A stretch of 64,000 bases of DNA from JAAYAO01 sp051133435 (GTDB taxonomy: Bacteria; Actinomycetota; Actinomycetes; Propionibacteriales; Propionibacteriaceae), in NCBI RefSeq assembly GCF_051133435.1, contig NZ_JBPGNY010000006.1, forward strand, positions 124,001-188,000, written 5' to 3'. The translations under genes and the position numbers were made by a program. Under the pieces are notes generated by a model that worked only from the letters and a program-made list of their open reading frames with translations, did no database searches and was not told where the DNA came from. Shown in pieces: positions 8,355 to 16,734 of this stretch (position 1 is its first letter; each line of letters begins with the position of its first letter).

Positions 8355-8407
8355 CGGCACGTTCTTGCCGTTTCGGCGTTGACTCATCCTCGATAACGCG
8401 CAACACT
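8355..8407 (+). promoter_or_regulatory. Putative hipBA promoter and operator
   Basis: TTGACT (8379-8384), a 17-bp spacer and a weak AACACT (8402-8407) form a plausible promoter for hipB. Just upstream is the palindrome CGGCACGTTCTTGCCG (8355-8370), and CGGCACGA recurs at about 8295 and 8416, on both sides. HipB-type antitoxins bind such sites to repress their own operon; the exact operator is not established. Confidence 0.4.
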
Positions 8408-8449
8408 GATGAAACCGGCACGAACGCGCCGGAATCCAGGGGGTGCGGT

Positions 8450-8662
8450 ATGCAGGAAACCGATCTGCCCACCGCGGTGCGCACCCGGCGCCGGGCCCTG
8501 GGCCTGGGCCAACGCGATCTGGCCGACCTGGCCGGAGTCTCCGAACGCTTCGTCCGGGCGGTGGAGACCGGCAAGGAATCGGTACAACTCGACCGGCTGC
8601 GCGCGGTGCTGGACGCCCTCGGCCTGGAACTGCGGGTGGGCCTACGGGGCACCGATGACTGA
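8450..8662 (+). CDS. hipB: HipB-like XRE antitoxin
   Basis: A 70-residue helix-turn-helix protein: AVRTRRRALGLGQRDLADLAGVS is the DNA-binding HTH and ERFVRAVETGKESVQLDRL completes the XRE fold. It ends with a strand-like LELRVGLRG, as in HipB. It overlaps hipA by eight bases, so toxin and antitoxin are co-translated. It should bind HipA and repress the operon. Confidence 0.85.
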   Translation: MQETDLPTAVRTRRRALGLGQRDLADLAGVSERFVRAVETGKESVQLDRLRAVLDALGLELRVGLRGTDD

Positions 8663-9857
8663 TCTGCGACAGGTGCGCCGGGCCACGGTCCACAAACAGG
8701 GGGTCGCGGCCGCGACCCTGGAGCGCACCGATTCGGGCACCCGCTTCAGCTACCTGCCCGACTATTCGGGCCCGGCGGTGGCCACCACCCTGCCGCTGAC
8801 CGACCGTCCCGAGGATCGTCCCGGAGGTGCGGTGCCGCCTTTCTTCGCCGGCCTGCTGCCGGAAGGACGTCGGCTCAGCAACGTGCGGCGCGCCCTCAAG
8901 GCCTCCCCCGATGACGAGCTATCCCTGTTGTTGGCGGTGGGGGCCGACCTGATCGGCGACGTCCAGGTGCTGCCCGAGGGCGAAGAACCACATGAACCGA
9001 TACCGCTGGTACACCACGGCCACGATTTCTCCGATGTGTCCTTTCATGACCTGCTGGCCGAGTCGGGCATCATCGACCCGGTCGGTATCGCCGGAATGCA
9101 GGACAAGGTGTCGGCGCGGATGCTCTCGGTGCCGGTCGCCTCGGCCACCGAGCGCTACATCCTGAAACTCGATCCGCCGGAGTACGCCGACGTGGTGCGC
9201 AACGAGGAGTATTTCCTCTCGATCGCCCGCCGGCTGCGACACCCGGTGGCGAAAGCCCGGGTGGTGCTCGACCGCGAGGAACGTCCCGGCCTGCTGGTGA
9301 CACGTTTCGACCGGGTCAGTGAGAACGGCACGATGCGTCGGATCGCGGTCGAGGACGCCTTGCAGTTGCTCGGTCGCTATCCGGCGGAGAAGTACTCGGT
9401 CACCTCCGAGGACGTCGCCGAGGCGGTGGGCCGGGTCTGCGCGGCCCGTCCGGTGGCCCTGCGGGCGGTTTTTCAGCAGTTCGTACTTGCCTGGCTGACC
9501 GGCAACGGCGACCTGCACGCGAAGAACATCTCGGTACTGCGCAGCGGCCAGGAGTGGCGGGTATCGCCGATCTACGACGTACCCAGCGGCCTGTTCTACG
9601 GCGACCGCACCGCCGCGCTCCCCTTGCAGGGCAAGCTCGAGAACCTGGTGCGGGCTCGATTCCTCGACTTCGCCGCCGCGATCGGGCTGCCCTCCCGGGC
9701 CGCCGAGACCGCGATCGCCGAGGTGTTGGCGGTGACCGAACGGGTGCCGGACGAGTTGCGCGCCGGCGTCCTGCCGTTGACCGACCGAGTGGTGCGCGAT
9801 GCCTGCCGCAGTCTGGAACGACGCCGCCGCGACATGCTGCCGCCGGATGCGGGTTGA
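8655..9857 (+). CDS. hipA: HipA-family serine/threonine kinase toxin
   Basis: A 400-residue HipA kinase. The N-terminal subdomain ends before GMQDKVSARML (P-loop-like). YILKLDPPEYADVVRNEEYF is the ATP-binding region and Asp286 in GNGDLHAKN the catalytic base, with the metal-binding Asp in YDVPSGLF. Relatives phosphorylate tRNA synthetases such as GltX and induce persistence. The motifs are intact, so activity is likely. Full length is slightly below E. coli HipA (440). Confidence 0.9.
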   Translation: MTDLRQVRRATVHKQGVAAATLERTDSGTRFSYLPDYSGPAVATTLPLTDRPEDRPGGAVPPFFAGLLPEGRRLSNVRRALKASPDDELSLLLAVGADLIGDVQVLPEGEEPHEPIPLVHHGHDFSDVSFHDLLAESGIIDPVGIAGMQDKVSARMLSVPVASATERYILKLDPPEYADVVRNEEYFLSIARRLRHPVAKARVVLDREERPGLLVTRFDRVSENGTMRRIAVEDALQLLGRYPAEKYSVTSEDVAEAVGRVCAARPVALRAVFQQFVLAWLTGNGDLHAKNISVLRSGQEWRVSPIYDVPSGLFYGDRTAALPLQGKLENLVRARFLDFAAAIGLPSRAAETAIAEVLAVTERVPDELRAGVLPLTDRVVRDACRSLERRRRDMLPPDAG

Positions 9858-9858
9858 T

Positions 9859-9887
9859 TGGACAACCGCGGAGCACCGATTACACTT
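9859..9887 (+). promoter_or_regulatory. Promoter of tRNA-Gly
   Basis: TTGGAC (9859-9864) and TACACT (9882-9887) with a 17-bp spacer, starting just after the hipA stop and 34 bases before the tRNA. Confidence 0.6.
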
Positions 9888-9920
9888 CGTAGAGCGCAAA
9901 TCGCCCTCGGGTGCGCGCAC

Positions 9921-9994
9921 GCGGATGTAGCTCAATGGTAGAGCCCCAGTCTTCCAAACTGGCTACGCGGGTTCGATTCCCGTCATCCGCTCCA
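9921..9994 (+). tRNA. tRNA-Gly (anticodon TCC)
   Basis: A complete cloverleaf: acceptor GCGGATG pairs with CATCCGC, the anticodon loop CTTCCAA carries TCC, the T arm contains GGTTCGATTCC, and CCA is encoded at 9992-9994. It reads GGA codons. Confidence 0.95.
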
Positions 9995-10011
9995 AGCCTT
10001 TTCTCGCAGAT

Positions 10012-10070
10012 GCAACCGGTACTCACTCCTGCGTCACGAACTATGTGGCGCAGGAACGAGTACGAGTTGC
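10012..10070. repeat. Dispersed palindrome, family A, copy 2
   Basis: Arms 10012-10033 and 10049-10070 match copy 1 at 3444-3502, with four mismatches between arms and the same 15-base loop. It begins 17 bases after tRNA-Gly. The remainder of the 9995-10285 gap contains no convincing ORF; a TAGCAT box at 10239-10244 may be the -10 of the next gene. Confidence 0.7.
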
Positions 10071-10285
10071 ATATGGGCTCAGGGTGGACAGTCCCGACGA
10101 TGGGCCGGCCGGACGAAGCGAACCCGGAGCACCCATTCGGGTCGACATATCGGCATCCACGAAACCGCGTGTGACAAGCCCAAACACCACCTTGCGACCA
10201 TGCCGCGTCACCGAGGTGCCGAATGGCCCGACCGTGGCTAGCATGACGGGCAGTGGCAACTGGTCGACCGTGATGTAGGTACCCC

Positions 10286-11110
10286 ATGAAGATCTCCTTT
10301 TGCACCACTTGCAAGGGACGCACCCACCACCTTCGACAGACCCTGTTGGCCAATCTGCGCCACAACGTCGACTGGAATCGACCCGACGACGTCGAGTTCG
10401 TGGTGCTCGATTACTCCAGCGACGACGGCTTGGTGGAATGGCTCACCAGCGATCCGCAACTGCAGCCCTACCGGGCCGCCGGCATCCTGAAGATCGCCTC
10501 CGCCCCGGGCCAGACCCACTTCCGGCACTCGCACGCCAAGAACATGGCCCACTTCCTGGCCACCGGCGATTATGTGTGCAACCTGGACGCCGACAACTTC
10601 ACCGGCCCGGGCTTCGCCCAGTACCTGCGCTCGGTGTTCAAGGTGTGGCCGTGGGCGATCGTGGCCACCGATCGGCTCGACAAACGCCTCAACGCCGGCC
10701 TCTACAAGGGCTCGATGGGTAGGGTCGCGCTGAGCTACGGCTCCTTCGCGATGCTCGGCGGCTACGACGAGTCCGACCGCTTCCGAGGTTGGGCCGGGGA
10801 GGACTCCGATCTGGTGATCCGCGCGGTGCGGTACCGGATGCGTCCGGTGTTCATCCGCAACCGCCGCTACCTGCGAGTGGTGTTGCACAGCGACCTGGAG
10901 CGGATCGTGCACACCGAGCACACCGACGCCTCGGCCGAACTGGCCAAGATTTCGGCCCTGGACGGCAGCCACATGCGGCCGATCCTGAAGTATCTGCTCA
11001 ACCGGGCGGTGGCGCCTCGCGTGGCGAACAGGGGCACCCAGCCGGGCGCGGGCGAGATAGTGTGGCACGACGTGGCCACCCCGTGGTGGGAGGTCGAAGC
11101 AGTCGGCTGA
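10286..11110 (+). CDS. Glycosyltransferase family 2-like protein
   Basis: A soluble 274-residue protein with a GT-A type fold. The N-terminal strand MKISFCTTCKGRTHHLRQTL leads to EFVVLDYSSDDG and then the DxD-type metal/nucleotide motif in NLDADNF. GGYDESDRFRGWAGEDSDLVIRA matches the acceptor loop and ED motif of GT2 and galactosyltransferase-C-like enzymes. No membrane segment is present. Donor and acceptor sugars are unknown. It stands alone between tRNA-Gly and ilvE. Confidence 0.75.
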   Translation: MKISFCTTCKGRTHHLRQTLLANLRHNVDWNRPDDVEFVVLDYSSDDGLVEWLTSDPQLQPYRAAGILKIASAPGQTHFRHSHAKNMAHFLATGDYVCNLDADNFTGPGFAQYLRSVFKVWPWAIVATDRLDKRLNAGLYKGSMGRVALSYGSFAMLGGYDESDRFRGWAGEDSDLVIRAVRYRMRPVFIRNRRYLRVVLHSDLERIVHTEHTDASAELAKISALDGSHMRPILKYLLNRAVAPRVANRGTQPGAGEIVWHDVATPWWEVEAVG

Positions 11111-11129
11111 TCGGAAGATCCGAAGGTTC

Positions 11130-12215
11130 ATGAGTCGTTTTCCCGTATTGCCCCACCCGAGCCCCACCCCGGAGGACGATCGCGCCGCGGTGTTGCGCGA
11201 TCCGGGCTTCGGCACCCGCTTCACCGATCACATGGCCCTGGCCGCCTGGACGGCGAACACCGGCTGGACCGACCGCAAGGTCACCGCCTACGCGCCCTTC
11301 CAGCTCGATCCGGCAACGTCGGTGCTGCACTACGCCCAGGGAGTCTTCGAGGGGCTCAAGGCCTTCGCCCACCCGGACGGGTCGGTGTGGGCCTTCCGTC
11401 CGGAGGTCAACGAGGCCCGCTTCGCCGCCTCCTGTGCGCGGATGGGTTTGCCGGCCCTGGACGACGGCGACATGGTCGCCTCGATCACCGCGCTGACCGC
11501 GGCCGACCGGGCTTGGGTGCCGACCCACGACGGGGCCAGCCTGTACCTGCGGCCGTTCATGTTCGCCTCCCAGGTCGGCATGTCGGTGCAGTCGGCCACC
11601 GAGGTGACCTACTGCTGCATCGCCAGCCCGTCCGGCCCCTACTTCGGCGGTGACGGGGTACAGCCGGTCGATATCTGGTTCGCGACCGACTACATCCGGG
11701 CCGCCCCCGGGGGCACCGGCGCCGCCAAGTGCGGCGGCAACTATGCCGGGGCGATGGCCGCCCAACTGGAGGCCGAACGTCACGGCTGTTCCCAGGTCGG
11801 CTTCGTCGATGCGGTCGAGCGGCGCTATGTCGAGGAACTCGGCGGGATGAACCTGTTCGCGGTTACCGCCGACGGTGAGTTGCTGACCCCGAATCTGACC
11901 GGGACGATCCTGCCCGGGGTGACCCGCAGCGCGATTCTGGAACTGGCCCCTGAAGTGGGTTTGACCGCGGTGGAGCGCCCGATCGAGTTGGACGAGCTGC
12001 GCTCCCGGGCCGACGACGGTTCGATCACCGAGTTGTTCGCCTGCGGTACCGCCGCGGTGATCACCCCGATCGGCAATATCGCCGACCAGCAGGGACGGCA
12101 CAGCATCGCCGGCGGTAAACCCGGAGAAGCCACCCTTGCCCTGCGCGGAATCCTGACCGACATTCAGTACGGTCGGCGTCCCGACGAGCGCGGGTGGCTC
12201 ACCAGATTGGTGTGA
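11130..12215 (+). CDS. ilvE: Branched-chain amino acid aminotransferase
   Basis: A 361-residue PLP enzyme of fold type IV that exchanges amino groups between Leu/Ile/Val and 2-oxoglutarate. Lys200 in GGTGAAKCGGNYAGA is the PLP Schiff-base lysine, YVEELGGMNLF the conserved strand with the PLP-carboxylate region, and LTGTILPGVTR the phosphate-binding loop. Length and motifs fit the large actinobacterial/eukaryotic BCAT type. The ATG lies 19 bases after the glycosyltransferase stop, so cotranscription is possible but functionally unexplained. Confidence 0.93.
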   Translation: MSRFPVLPHPSPTPEDDRAAVLRDPGFGTRFTDHMALAAWTANTGWTDRKVTAYAPFQLDPATSVLHYAQGVFEGLKAFAHPDGSVWAFRPEVNEARFAASCARMGLPALDDGDMVASITALTAADRAWVPTHDGASLYLRPFMFASQVGMSVQSATEVTYCCIASPSGPYFGGDGVQPVDIWFATDYIRAAPGGTGAAKCGGNYAGAMAAQLEAERHGCSQVGFVDAVERRYVEELGGMNLFAVTADGELLTPNLTGTILPGVTRSAILELAPEVGLTAVERPIELDELRSRADDGSITELFACGTAAVITPIGNIADQQGRHSIAGGKPGEATLALRGILTDIQYGRRPDERGWLTRLV

Positions 12216-12224
12216 CCCTCGAGG

Positions 12225-12425
12225 TCAGTCGTCCTTGGTCTTGCCTTTCTCCTTGGCATCCTTGAGCGCTCCGGCGACACCGCCGGCCACACCCCACAGC
12301 ACCAATCCGCCGGGAAGCAACATGCCGGCCGCGGCACCCAGGACTGCCCCGCCCACCACGCTCTCGTGTCCGTCGATCGCCTTCTTGACGCTGTTTCCGA
12401 CGTCCTTGAGCAGGTCATCAGCCAT
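12225..12425 (-). CDS. Small glycine-zipper membrane protein
   Basis: A 66-residue protein: an amphipathic N-terminus (DDLLKDVGNSVKKAIDGHES), a Gly/Ala-rich hydrophobic centre (GGAVLGAAAGMLLPGG, GVAGGVAGAL) and a charged Lys/Asp tail. GxxxG-like repeats suggest helix packing in a membrane. GAAGGAG lies at good distance before ATG 12425. It follows the regulator gene by two bases and so belongs to the same operon. Function unknown. Confidence 0.7.
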   Translation of the reverse strand: MADDLLKDVGNSVKKAIDGHESVVGGAVLGAAAGMLLPGGLVLWGVAGGVAGALKDAKEKGKTKDD

Positions 12426-12427
12426 GG

Positions 12428-12763
12428 TCAGTCTCCTTCGTCAGGGGTTTGCTCCATTGTGGCCGACGGCGCCAACTCGGCGATCGCCCGTAGCGCCGCC
12501 AGATGCTGCTCCCAGACCCGCCTGCCCTCCGGAGTCAGGGACAGCCAAGTGCGCGGACGCTTGCCGACGTATCCCTTTTTGATCTGCACCAGCCCGGCCG
12601 CCTCCAGTTGGGAGGCCTGGCGACTCAGTACCGAGTCGCTGACCTGCAGGTGATCGCGAAGGCCGGCGAAGTCGGCCTGCTCGGCCGCAGCCAGGGCGGC
12701 GGCCAAGGAGAACCGCACCGGATGGGTGAGTTGATCGTTCAGATCATTGCGCGGGTGACTCAT
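12428..12763 (-). CDS. Winged-helix transcriptional regulator
   Basis: A 111-residue DNA-binding protein of the short MarR/ArsR-like type: HPVRFSLAAALAAAEQADFAGLRDHLQVSDSVLSRQASQLEAAGLV is a winged helix with recognition helix SVLSRQASQLE, followed by the wing VGKRPRTWLSLTPEGR. Such regulators often pair with a small multi-pass membrane protein, as here: its ATG overlaps the stop of the upstream membrane gene (ATGA). Iterated ACTTTC motifs before the operon are the likely operator. Confidence 0.8.
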   Translation of the reverse strand: MSHPRNDLNDQLTHPVRFSLAAALAAAEQADFAGLRDHLQVSDSVLSRQASQLEAAGLVQIKKGYVGKRPRTWLSLTPEGRRVWEQHLAALRAIAELAPSATMEQTPDEGD

Positions 12764-13224
12764 CGCCGCGCCTCCGCGATCGCACCGCTTGCGGTGAGAA
12801 TCGTGATGACCGCAGCCACCGCGAAGTGCCAGATCAGGTTGCCGGCGAAGACGGTCGACCCGAGGACGACACCGGCGACCCACACCACGGCCCACAGGAC
12901 CAGGACCATGTTCCACCGCCGTGAGAATCCGCGCTTGGTGGTGCGTCCGAAGACCCCGGCCATGCCCAGCGCGATCGCCAGCCAGGTGAGGAACACCGCC
13001 ATCACCGCGATCGCCGCGGTGCGTCCGGCATGGTCGGTGGCCAGCCCCAGCCCGACCAATGCCATCGCCGAGGAGGCGCCGATGACCATCATGGTTGCGA
13101 TCTGCGGCCAGGACGCGCCCGCGCTGGTTGCTGCGGCGACCTGGTCGGCCCGGTCCAGCATCGCGCGGGCACGTTCGGCATCGATGTGCTCGCTGTTGTC
13201 GGTCATGTTGTCGAAGGTATTCAT
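12760..13224 (-). CDS. Four-helix membrane protein of a regulator operon
   Basis: A 154-residue protein with a soluble N-terminus (about 45 residues, MLDRADQVAAATSAGASW) and four hydrophobic helices. It resembles the uncharacterised membrane proteins that precede short winged-helix regulators in actinobacteria. The start is ATG 13224, since the upstream ATG-like extension has no support. It may sense or respond to a membrane signal; function unknown. Confidence 0.7.
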   Translation of the reverse strand: MNTFDNMTDNSEHIDAERARAMLDRADQVAAATSAGASWPQIATMMVIGASSAMALVGLGLATDHAGRTAAIAVMAVFLTWLAIALGMAGVFGRTTKRGFSRRWNMVLVLWAVVWVAGVVLGSTVFAGNLIWHFAVAAVITILTASGAIAEARR

Positions 13225-13243
13225 AGCTGCTCCCAGATGATTT

Positions 13244-13299
13244 ACTTTCCGTTCCGGAAACAACTTTCCCACTCACTTTCCGGTTTGGCAAGTACTTTC
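13244..13299 (-). promoter_or_regulatory. Iterated ACTTTC motif, likely autoregulatory operator
   Basis: Four ACTTTC units on the plus strand start at 13244, 13263, 13275 and 13294, spaced 19-12-19, with a TTCCGGAA palindrome at 13252-13259 between the first two. They lie 20-75 bases upstream of the minus-strand membrane/regulator operon. The symmetric spacing suggests dimer binding by the winged-helix protein encoded in the operon. Confidence 0.5.
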
Positions 13300-13374
13300 T
13301 GAAAAGAGGTCCTGGGGGTGTGCGGGTTTGACCGGACGGGCCTGGGGTCGGCCGATCCGGAGGACTCGTTCCGA

Positions 13375-14910
13375 TTACTGGTCGGTGACCGGAAGTGTCA
13401 GCCAGGCCGCCAACTCCATCGGGGATTCCAAGCCCGACAGATGCTGGGCGAGAATCCACCGAATCGCCTGGTTGCCGATCTCGGCCGGTGAGGTCTGCCA
13501 ATCGGTGACGAGGCCTTCTTCGACCAGGGTGATCGCCGCAATCGCTTGCACGGCGGTGCGGGGGTCCACCGGCAACACCGGCGACAGGGGCATCCCCCAA
13601 CCGAGCAGACCGACCACACGCTCGACCATCTCCTCGGTGGTTGTGCCACCCACCGCCGCGGCCTCGAGGGCCACGATCATGTCCGCCGCCGTGTGACAGG
13701 GGGCATCAAGGGCCTGCTGCGCCAGGCCTTGCAAGTGGTCGAGATAGGGCCGGGGTTCACCGTCCATCGAGAACACCGAGACCACGGCGCGCACCATGGC
13801 CGACACCGCACCCGGCACGGCCGGCAGGTACTCGATCGCGTTCGCCATCCGCCCGGCCCAGGCCGGGTCACCGGTGCGCGTCAGTTCCCGCGCGCAGGCG
13901 TCCACGACCAGTGGCATTCCGGCCCCGCCGGTGGTGCGGATCGGTAGCCGCTCCAGCAACTCGGCCGAATCGGCGATCCCGAACGATGCGCCCAGCGACA
14001 GGATCACGGCTTCCTCGGCGGGCAGTTCCTCGGCATGTCGGTGCCGCTCCACCAGGTGATGGGCCCAGTCGGGGATCAGATCCTCGAGGTTCTTGCCGAA
14101 GGCCAACGGCAGGGTGATCGTCCCCCGGGCACTGTGCAGCAGCACGTCATGGACGCAGCCGAAGGGTTCCTCGCTGGACAGCATCGTCAGCCCGTCCCGC
14201 TCGGCGATGACGATGTCACTGCCGGGTGCGGGCGACAGGCCGTGATCGGGCGCGTCGAGAGTGATCTCCCGGGCCGACCACACCCCGGTTTGCACAGGCA
14301 ACCAGGACGGCAGCATCGACCGGGCCTGCGCCACCCCGGCCAGTTCCTGCACCGCCCAGGCCGTCACCCGGGTCACCCCCGGTTCCAGACGGGCCGGTGG
14401 TATCACCAGGCCCTCGTCGGTGTCGGTCGCCATGCCGCGGCGCAGGCTGCCGAACAGCACCGGCTGGTGGTAATGGTCGGCCACCATCAGCCACCCCTCG
14501 GCACCCAGATGCCAACTCCACACGGGTGCGCCGGGCGGCTCGGCCGGATCGGTTCTCCGCTCGGCGGCGCCCTCCCACTCGCTGCCCGATCGCCCCGAAT
14601 CGGGCTGCTCGGATTGGATGGCGTCCACATCGACCGAACCGGTGTGGCTGAGGTCGATCCGGGCTCCCGGCCAATCGGCCCAGTCCTCGCACGAGGCACT
14701 CACCCGCACCTGCCAGGTGCGGTCGAAGGTATGGCGAACGCTCAGCCAGATTCCCGGGTCCCCTTCGGCGGGCCCGGAAAACTGCACCTCGTCGCTGTCG
14801 CGTGACATTTCCGGCTCGTCCAGCCAGCCGGTGATCACCCACCGCAGCCCGCGACATTCGACCCCCGCCGCATTGCCTTCCACCCAGGCCTCGAAGTCCT
14901 CCGAGAACAT
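13375..14910 (-). CDS. Unrecognised 511-residue soluble protein
   Basis: I do not recognise a family. The protein is rich in Trp, Asp and Glu with no signal peptide or membrane helix. The N-terminal 250 residues look beta-rich (WVITGWLDEPEM, WLSVRHTFDRTWQVRV, VWSWHLGAEGWLMV). The C-terminal half is helical and Ala/Leu-rich, as in helical repeat proteins. ATG 14910 touches the last base of the nei1 stop (TGATG), so it is translationally coupled to the DNA glycosylase gene; a GTG one codon earlier is possible. Codon use is like the neighbours. Confidence 0.75.
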   Translation of the reverse strand: MFSEDFEAWVEGNAAGVECRGLRWVITGWLDEPEMSRDSDEVQFSGPAEGDPGIWLSVRHTFDRTWQVRVSASCEDWADWPGARIDLSHTGSVDVDAIQSEQPDSGRSGSEWEGAAERRTDPAEPPGAPVWSWHLGAEGWLMVADHYHQPVLFGSLRRGMATDTDEGLVIPPARLEPGVTRVTAWAVQELAGVAQARSMLPSWLPVQTGVWSAREITLDAPDHGLSPAPGSDIVIAERDGLTMLSSEEPFGCVHDVLLHSARGTITLPLAFGKNLEDLIPDWAHHLVERHRHAEELPAEEAVILSLGASFGIADSAELLERLPIRTTGGAGMPLVVDACARELTRTGDPAWAGRMANAIEYLPAVPGAVSAMVRAVVSVFSMDGEPRPYLDHLQGLAQQALDAPCHTAADMIVALEAAAVGGTTTEEMVERVVGLLGWGMPLSPVLPVDPRTAVQAIAAITLVEEGLVTDWQTSPAEIGNQAIRWILAQHLSGLESPMELAAWLTLPVTDQ

Positions 14911-15752
14911 CACGCCTCACCTCCGCGCGCACGGCGCACTCCGGTTCGTCCGGAGCGTTGACAGCGCGGGCACCAATAGACCTGTCGGCCGGCGACCGCG
15001 GTGGCGCGCACCGGTGCCCCGCAGACCAGGCAGGGTTGCCCGGTGCGGCGGTACACATAGACCTCGCCGCCGTGGTCGTCCACCCGGGGATCGCGGCCCA
15101 TCGCCTCGGGGGTGTGTTCGGCGGCGACGGTGTCGATCCGCCCCGTCCGCACCCCTTCGGCCATCAGGGCGACCAGATCGTTCCAGATTCGGTTCCACAC
15201 CGTGCGGGGCAGGCGGTTGCCGGGCAGCATCGGGTCGACCCCGGCCCGGAACAGCACCTCGGCCCGGTAGATATTGCCCGGCCCGGCCAGCACCGATTGT
15301 TCGAGCAGCAGGGCCGACACCGGGCGGGCGGAGGCGTGGATCCGCCGCCAGGCGGCGTCCGGGTCGGCATCGGGACGCAGCGGGTCGGGCCCCAGTTCGG
15401 CACGCACCCGAGCGACCCGGGCCGAATCGACCAGGGCGCAGGTTTGCGGGCCACGCAGATCGGCGACCCGCTCATCGGTGGCGATCCGCAACCGCACCAC
15501 ACCCCGGACGGGCCCGGGCTCGGTGAGGGTGAGGGTGCCGATTAGGCCGAGGTGGACGTGAATCCAGGCGTCGGCGTCGAAGGCGATGAACAGGTGTTTG
15601 CCGTAGGCCTCGGCGCCGATGAGTTCCCGTCGGTCCACGATCGCGGCCTCGTCGGCGAAGCGCCCCTGGGGTGAGCTGACCCGAACCTCGCGGCCGGCGA
15701 AATGGCGGTTGAGGTCGCCGGCGAGTCGGTGCAGGACATGTCCCTCCGGCAT
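14910..15752 (-). CDS. nei1: Fpg/Nei-family DNA glycosylase (Nei1 type)
   Basis: A 280-residue DNA repair enzyme that excises oxidised bases and cleaves the abasic site. The mature N-terminus PEGH supplies the catalytic Pro and Glu. VSSPQGRFAD, YGKHLF and HVHLGLIGT match the Mycobacterium Nei1 (Rv2464c) group rather than Fpg. Near the C-terminus a zinc finger is formed by CLVC and CPRC. As in Mycobacterium, the DsbA-like nitroreductase and pepN genes follow close by. Confidence 0.92.
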   Translation of the reverse strand: MPEGHVLHRLAGDLNRHFAGREVRVSSPQGRFADEAAIVDRRELIGAEAYGKHLFIAFDADAWIHVHLGLIGTLTLTEPGPVRGVVRLRIATDERVADLRGPQTCALVDSARVARVRAELGPDPLRPDADPDAAWRRIHASARPVSALLLEQSVLAGPGNIYRAEVLFRAGVDPMLPGNRLPRTVWNRIWNDLVALMAEGVRTGRIDTVAAEHTPEAMGRDPRVDDHGGEVYVYRRTGQPCLVCGAPVRATAVAGRQVYWCPRCQRSGRTGVRRARGGEA

Positions 15753-15799
15753 CTGCTCCCCTTGTATCGCGAACGGCCCGTGCGACCTAGGCTAGGGCC

Positions 15800-15979
15800 A
15801 TGTTCTCCGGCCATGACGAACCCCGCCCCCGCGATTTCGGACGCGACGGCGTTTCCGGGCTCGTCGACGAAGACCGCGCGATGCGGGCCCGGGACGTCTC
15901 CAAACCGAGCCCCGAGGACGAGGCGGCCGCCGAACGAGAAGCCGAAGAACTGCTCGCCCGACTCCACAAACGGCCCTGA
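15800..15979 (+). CDS. Small conserved-looking hydrophilic protein
   Basis: A 59-residue ORF with GC-rich third positions like real genes here. It is charged and probably helical: MFSGHDEPRPRDFGRDG, then EDRAMRARDVSKPSPEDEAA and a Glu-rich helix ending LLARLHKRP. TAGGCT lies 6-7 bases before the ATG, so it is probably leaderless. It is divergent from nei1 and convergent with the DsbA-like gene. Function unknown; the ORF could be spurious. Confidence 0.6.
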   Translation: MFSGHDEPRPRDFGRDGVSGLVDEDRAMRARDVSKPSPEDEAAAEREAEELLARLHKRP

Positions 15980-16001
15980 TCCGCGGGGCTCGCGCGGGAG
16001 A

Positions 16002-16610
16002 TCAGTCGAAGATCGGCCCGACGGTGCGGGTGCGCTTCAGTTCGTAGAAGCCCTCATACTCGGTCACCAGCGCGAAGCCGTCGAAGAGTCGTCCGGCCTG
16101 TTCACCCTTCGGGGCCGGGGTGATCACGGGGCCGAACAGGGCCTTGCCGTTGATGTGGATCACCGGGGTGCCGACCTCGTCGCCCACCGGATCCATCCCC
16201 TCGTGGTGCGATGCGCGCAGGGCCTCGTCGTTGGCGTCGGTCTCGCCCGCGGCCAGCAACTCCTCGGGCAGCCCGACATCGGCCAGGGCCTTGGCCACCG
16301 TCTCGGGGGTGCGGGGCTCCTCGCCCGGGTGGTAGCGGGTGCCCAGGGCGGTGTAGAACTCGCTCAGCTTCTCCGAGCCGTACTGCTGTTCCACCGCCAG
16401 GCAGACCCGCACCGCGAACCAGCCCTCGTCCATCGACTTGCGGTAATCCTCGGACAGGTCACGGCCCTCGTTCAGCACCGACAAACTCATCACCCGGAAG
16501 ACGGGCTCAATATCGCGTACCTTGGCCGCCTCGAGCAGCCAGCGGGAGGTCATCCACGCCCACGGACACATCGGGTCGAACCACAGTTCGGCTTTCACAG
16601 GTGTCGTCAT
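16002..16610 (-). CDS. DsbA-family, mycothiol-dependent nitroreductase-like protein
   Basis: A 202-residue thioredoxin-fold protein. The active motif is CPWA at Cys15 (FDPMCPWAW) and the cis-Pro loop is GTPVIHING. This matches Mycobacterium Rv2466c, a mycothiol-dependent reductase that also activates nitro prodrugs, with only one active-site Cys followed by PWA. Rv2466c likewise neighbours pepN (Rv2467) and nei1 (Rv2464c). The ATG 16610 has TACGAT 7 bases upstream, indicating a leaderless mRNA. Confidence 0.88.
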   Translation of the reverse strand: MTTPVKAELWFDPMCPWAWMTSRWLLEAAKVRDIEPVFRVMSLSVLNEGRDLSEDYRKSMDEGWFAVRVCLAVEQQYGSEKLSEFYTALGTRYHPGEEPRTPETVAKALADVGLPEELLAAGETDANDEALRASHHEGMDPVGDEVGTPVIHINGKALFGPVITPAPKGEQAGRLFDGFALVTEYEGFYELKRTRTVGPIFD

Positions 16611-16734
16611 GTGCGCCATCGTAGTCATCGATTCCGACAGTCCTGCGGGTCGGTGCGATAGAGTCCGCCGGGATCCGCATCGATATGTGGCCGACCCCTC
16701 CGGGCGCAACCGATCGAGAGAAAGCACAGGTGGT

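Noticed and set aside
9921..9994. Integration (att) site at tRNA-Gly
   Set aside because: No duplicate of the tRNA 3' end and no integrase gene nearby.
9880..10365. Minus-strand frame across tRNA-Gly
   Set aside because: Includes the antisense of the tRNA and the family A palindrome; part of its translation comes from tRNA sequence.
12764..13600. N-terminal extension of the winged-helix regulator
   Set aside because: The preceding codons are out of frame through the membrane gene; the ATGA overlap at 12760-12763 marks the true start.
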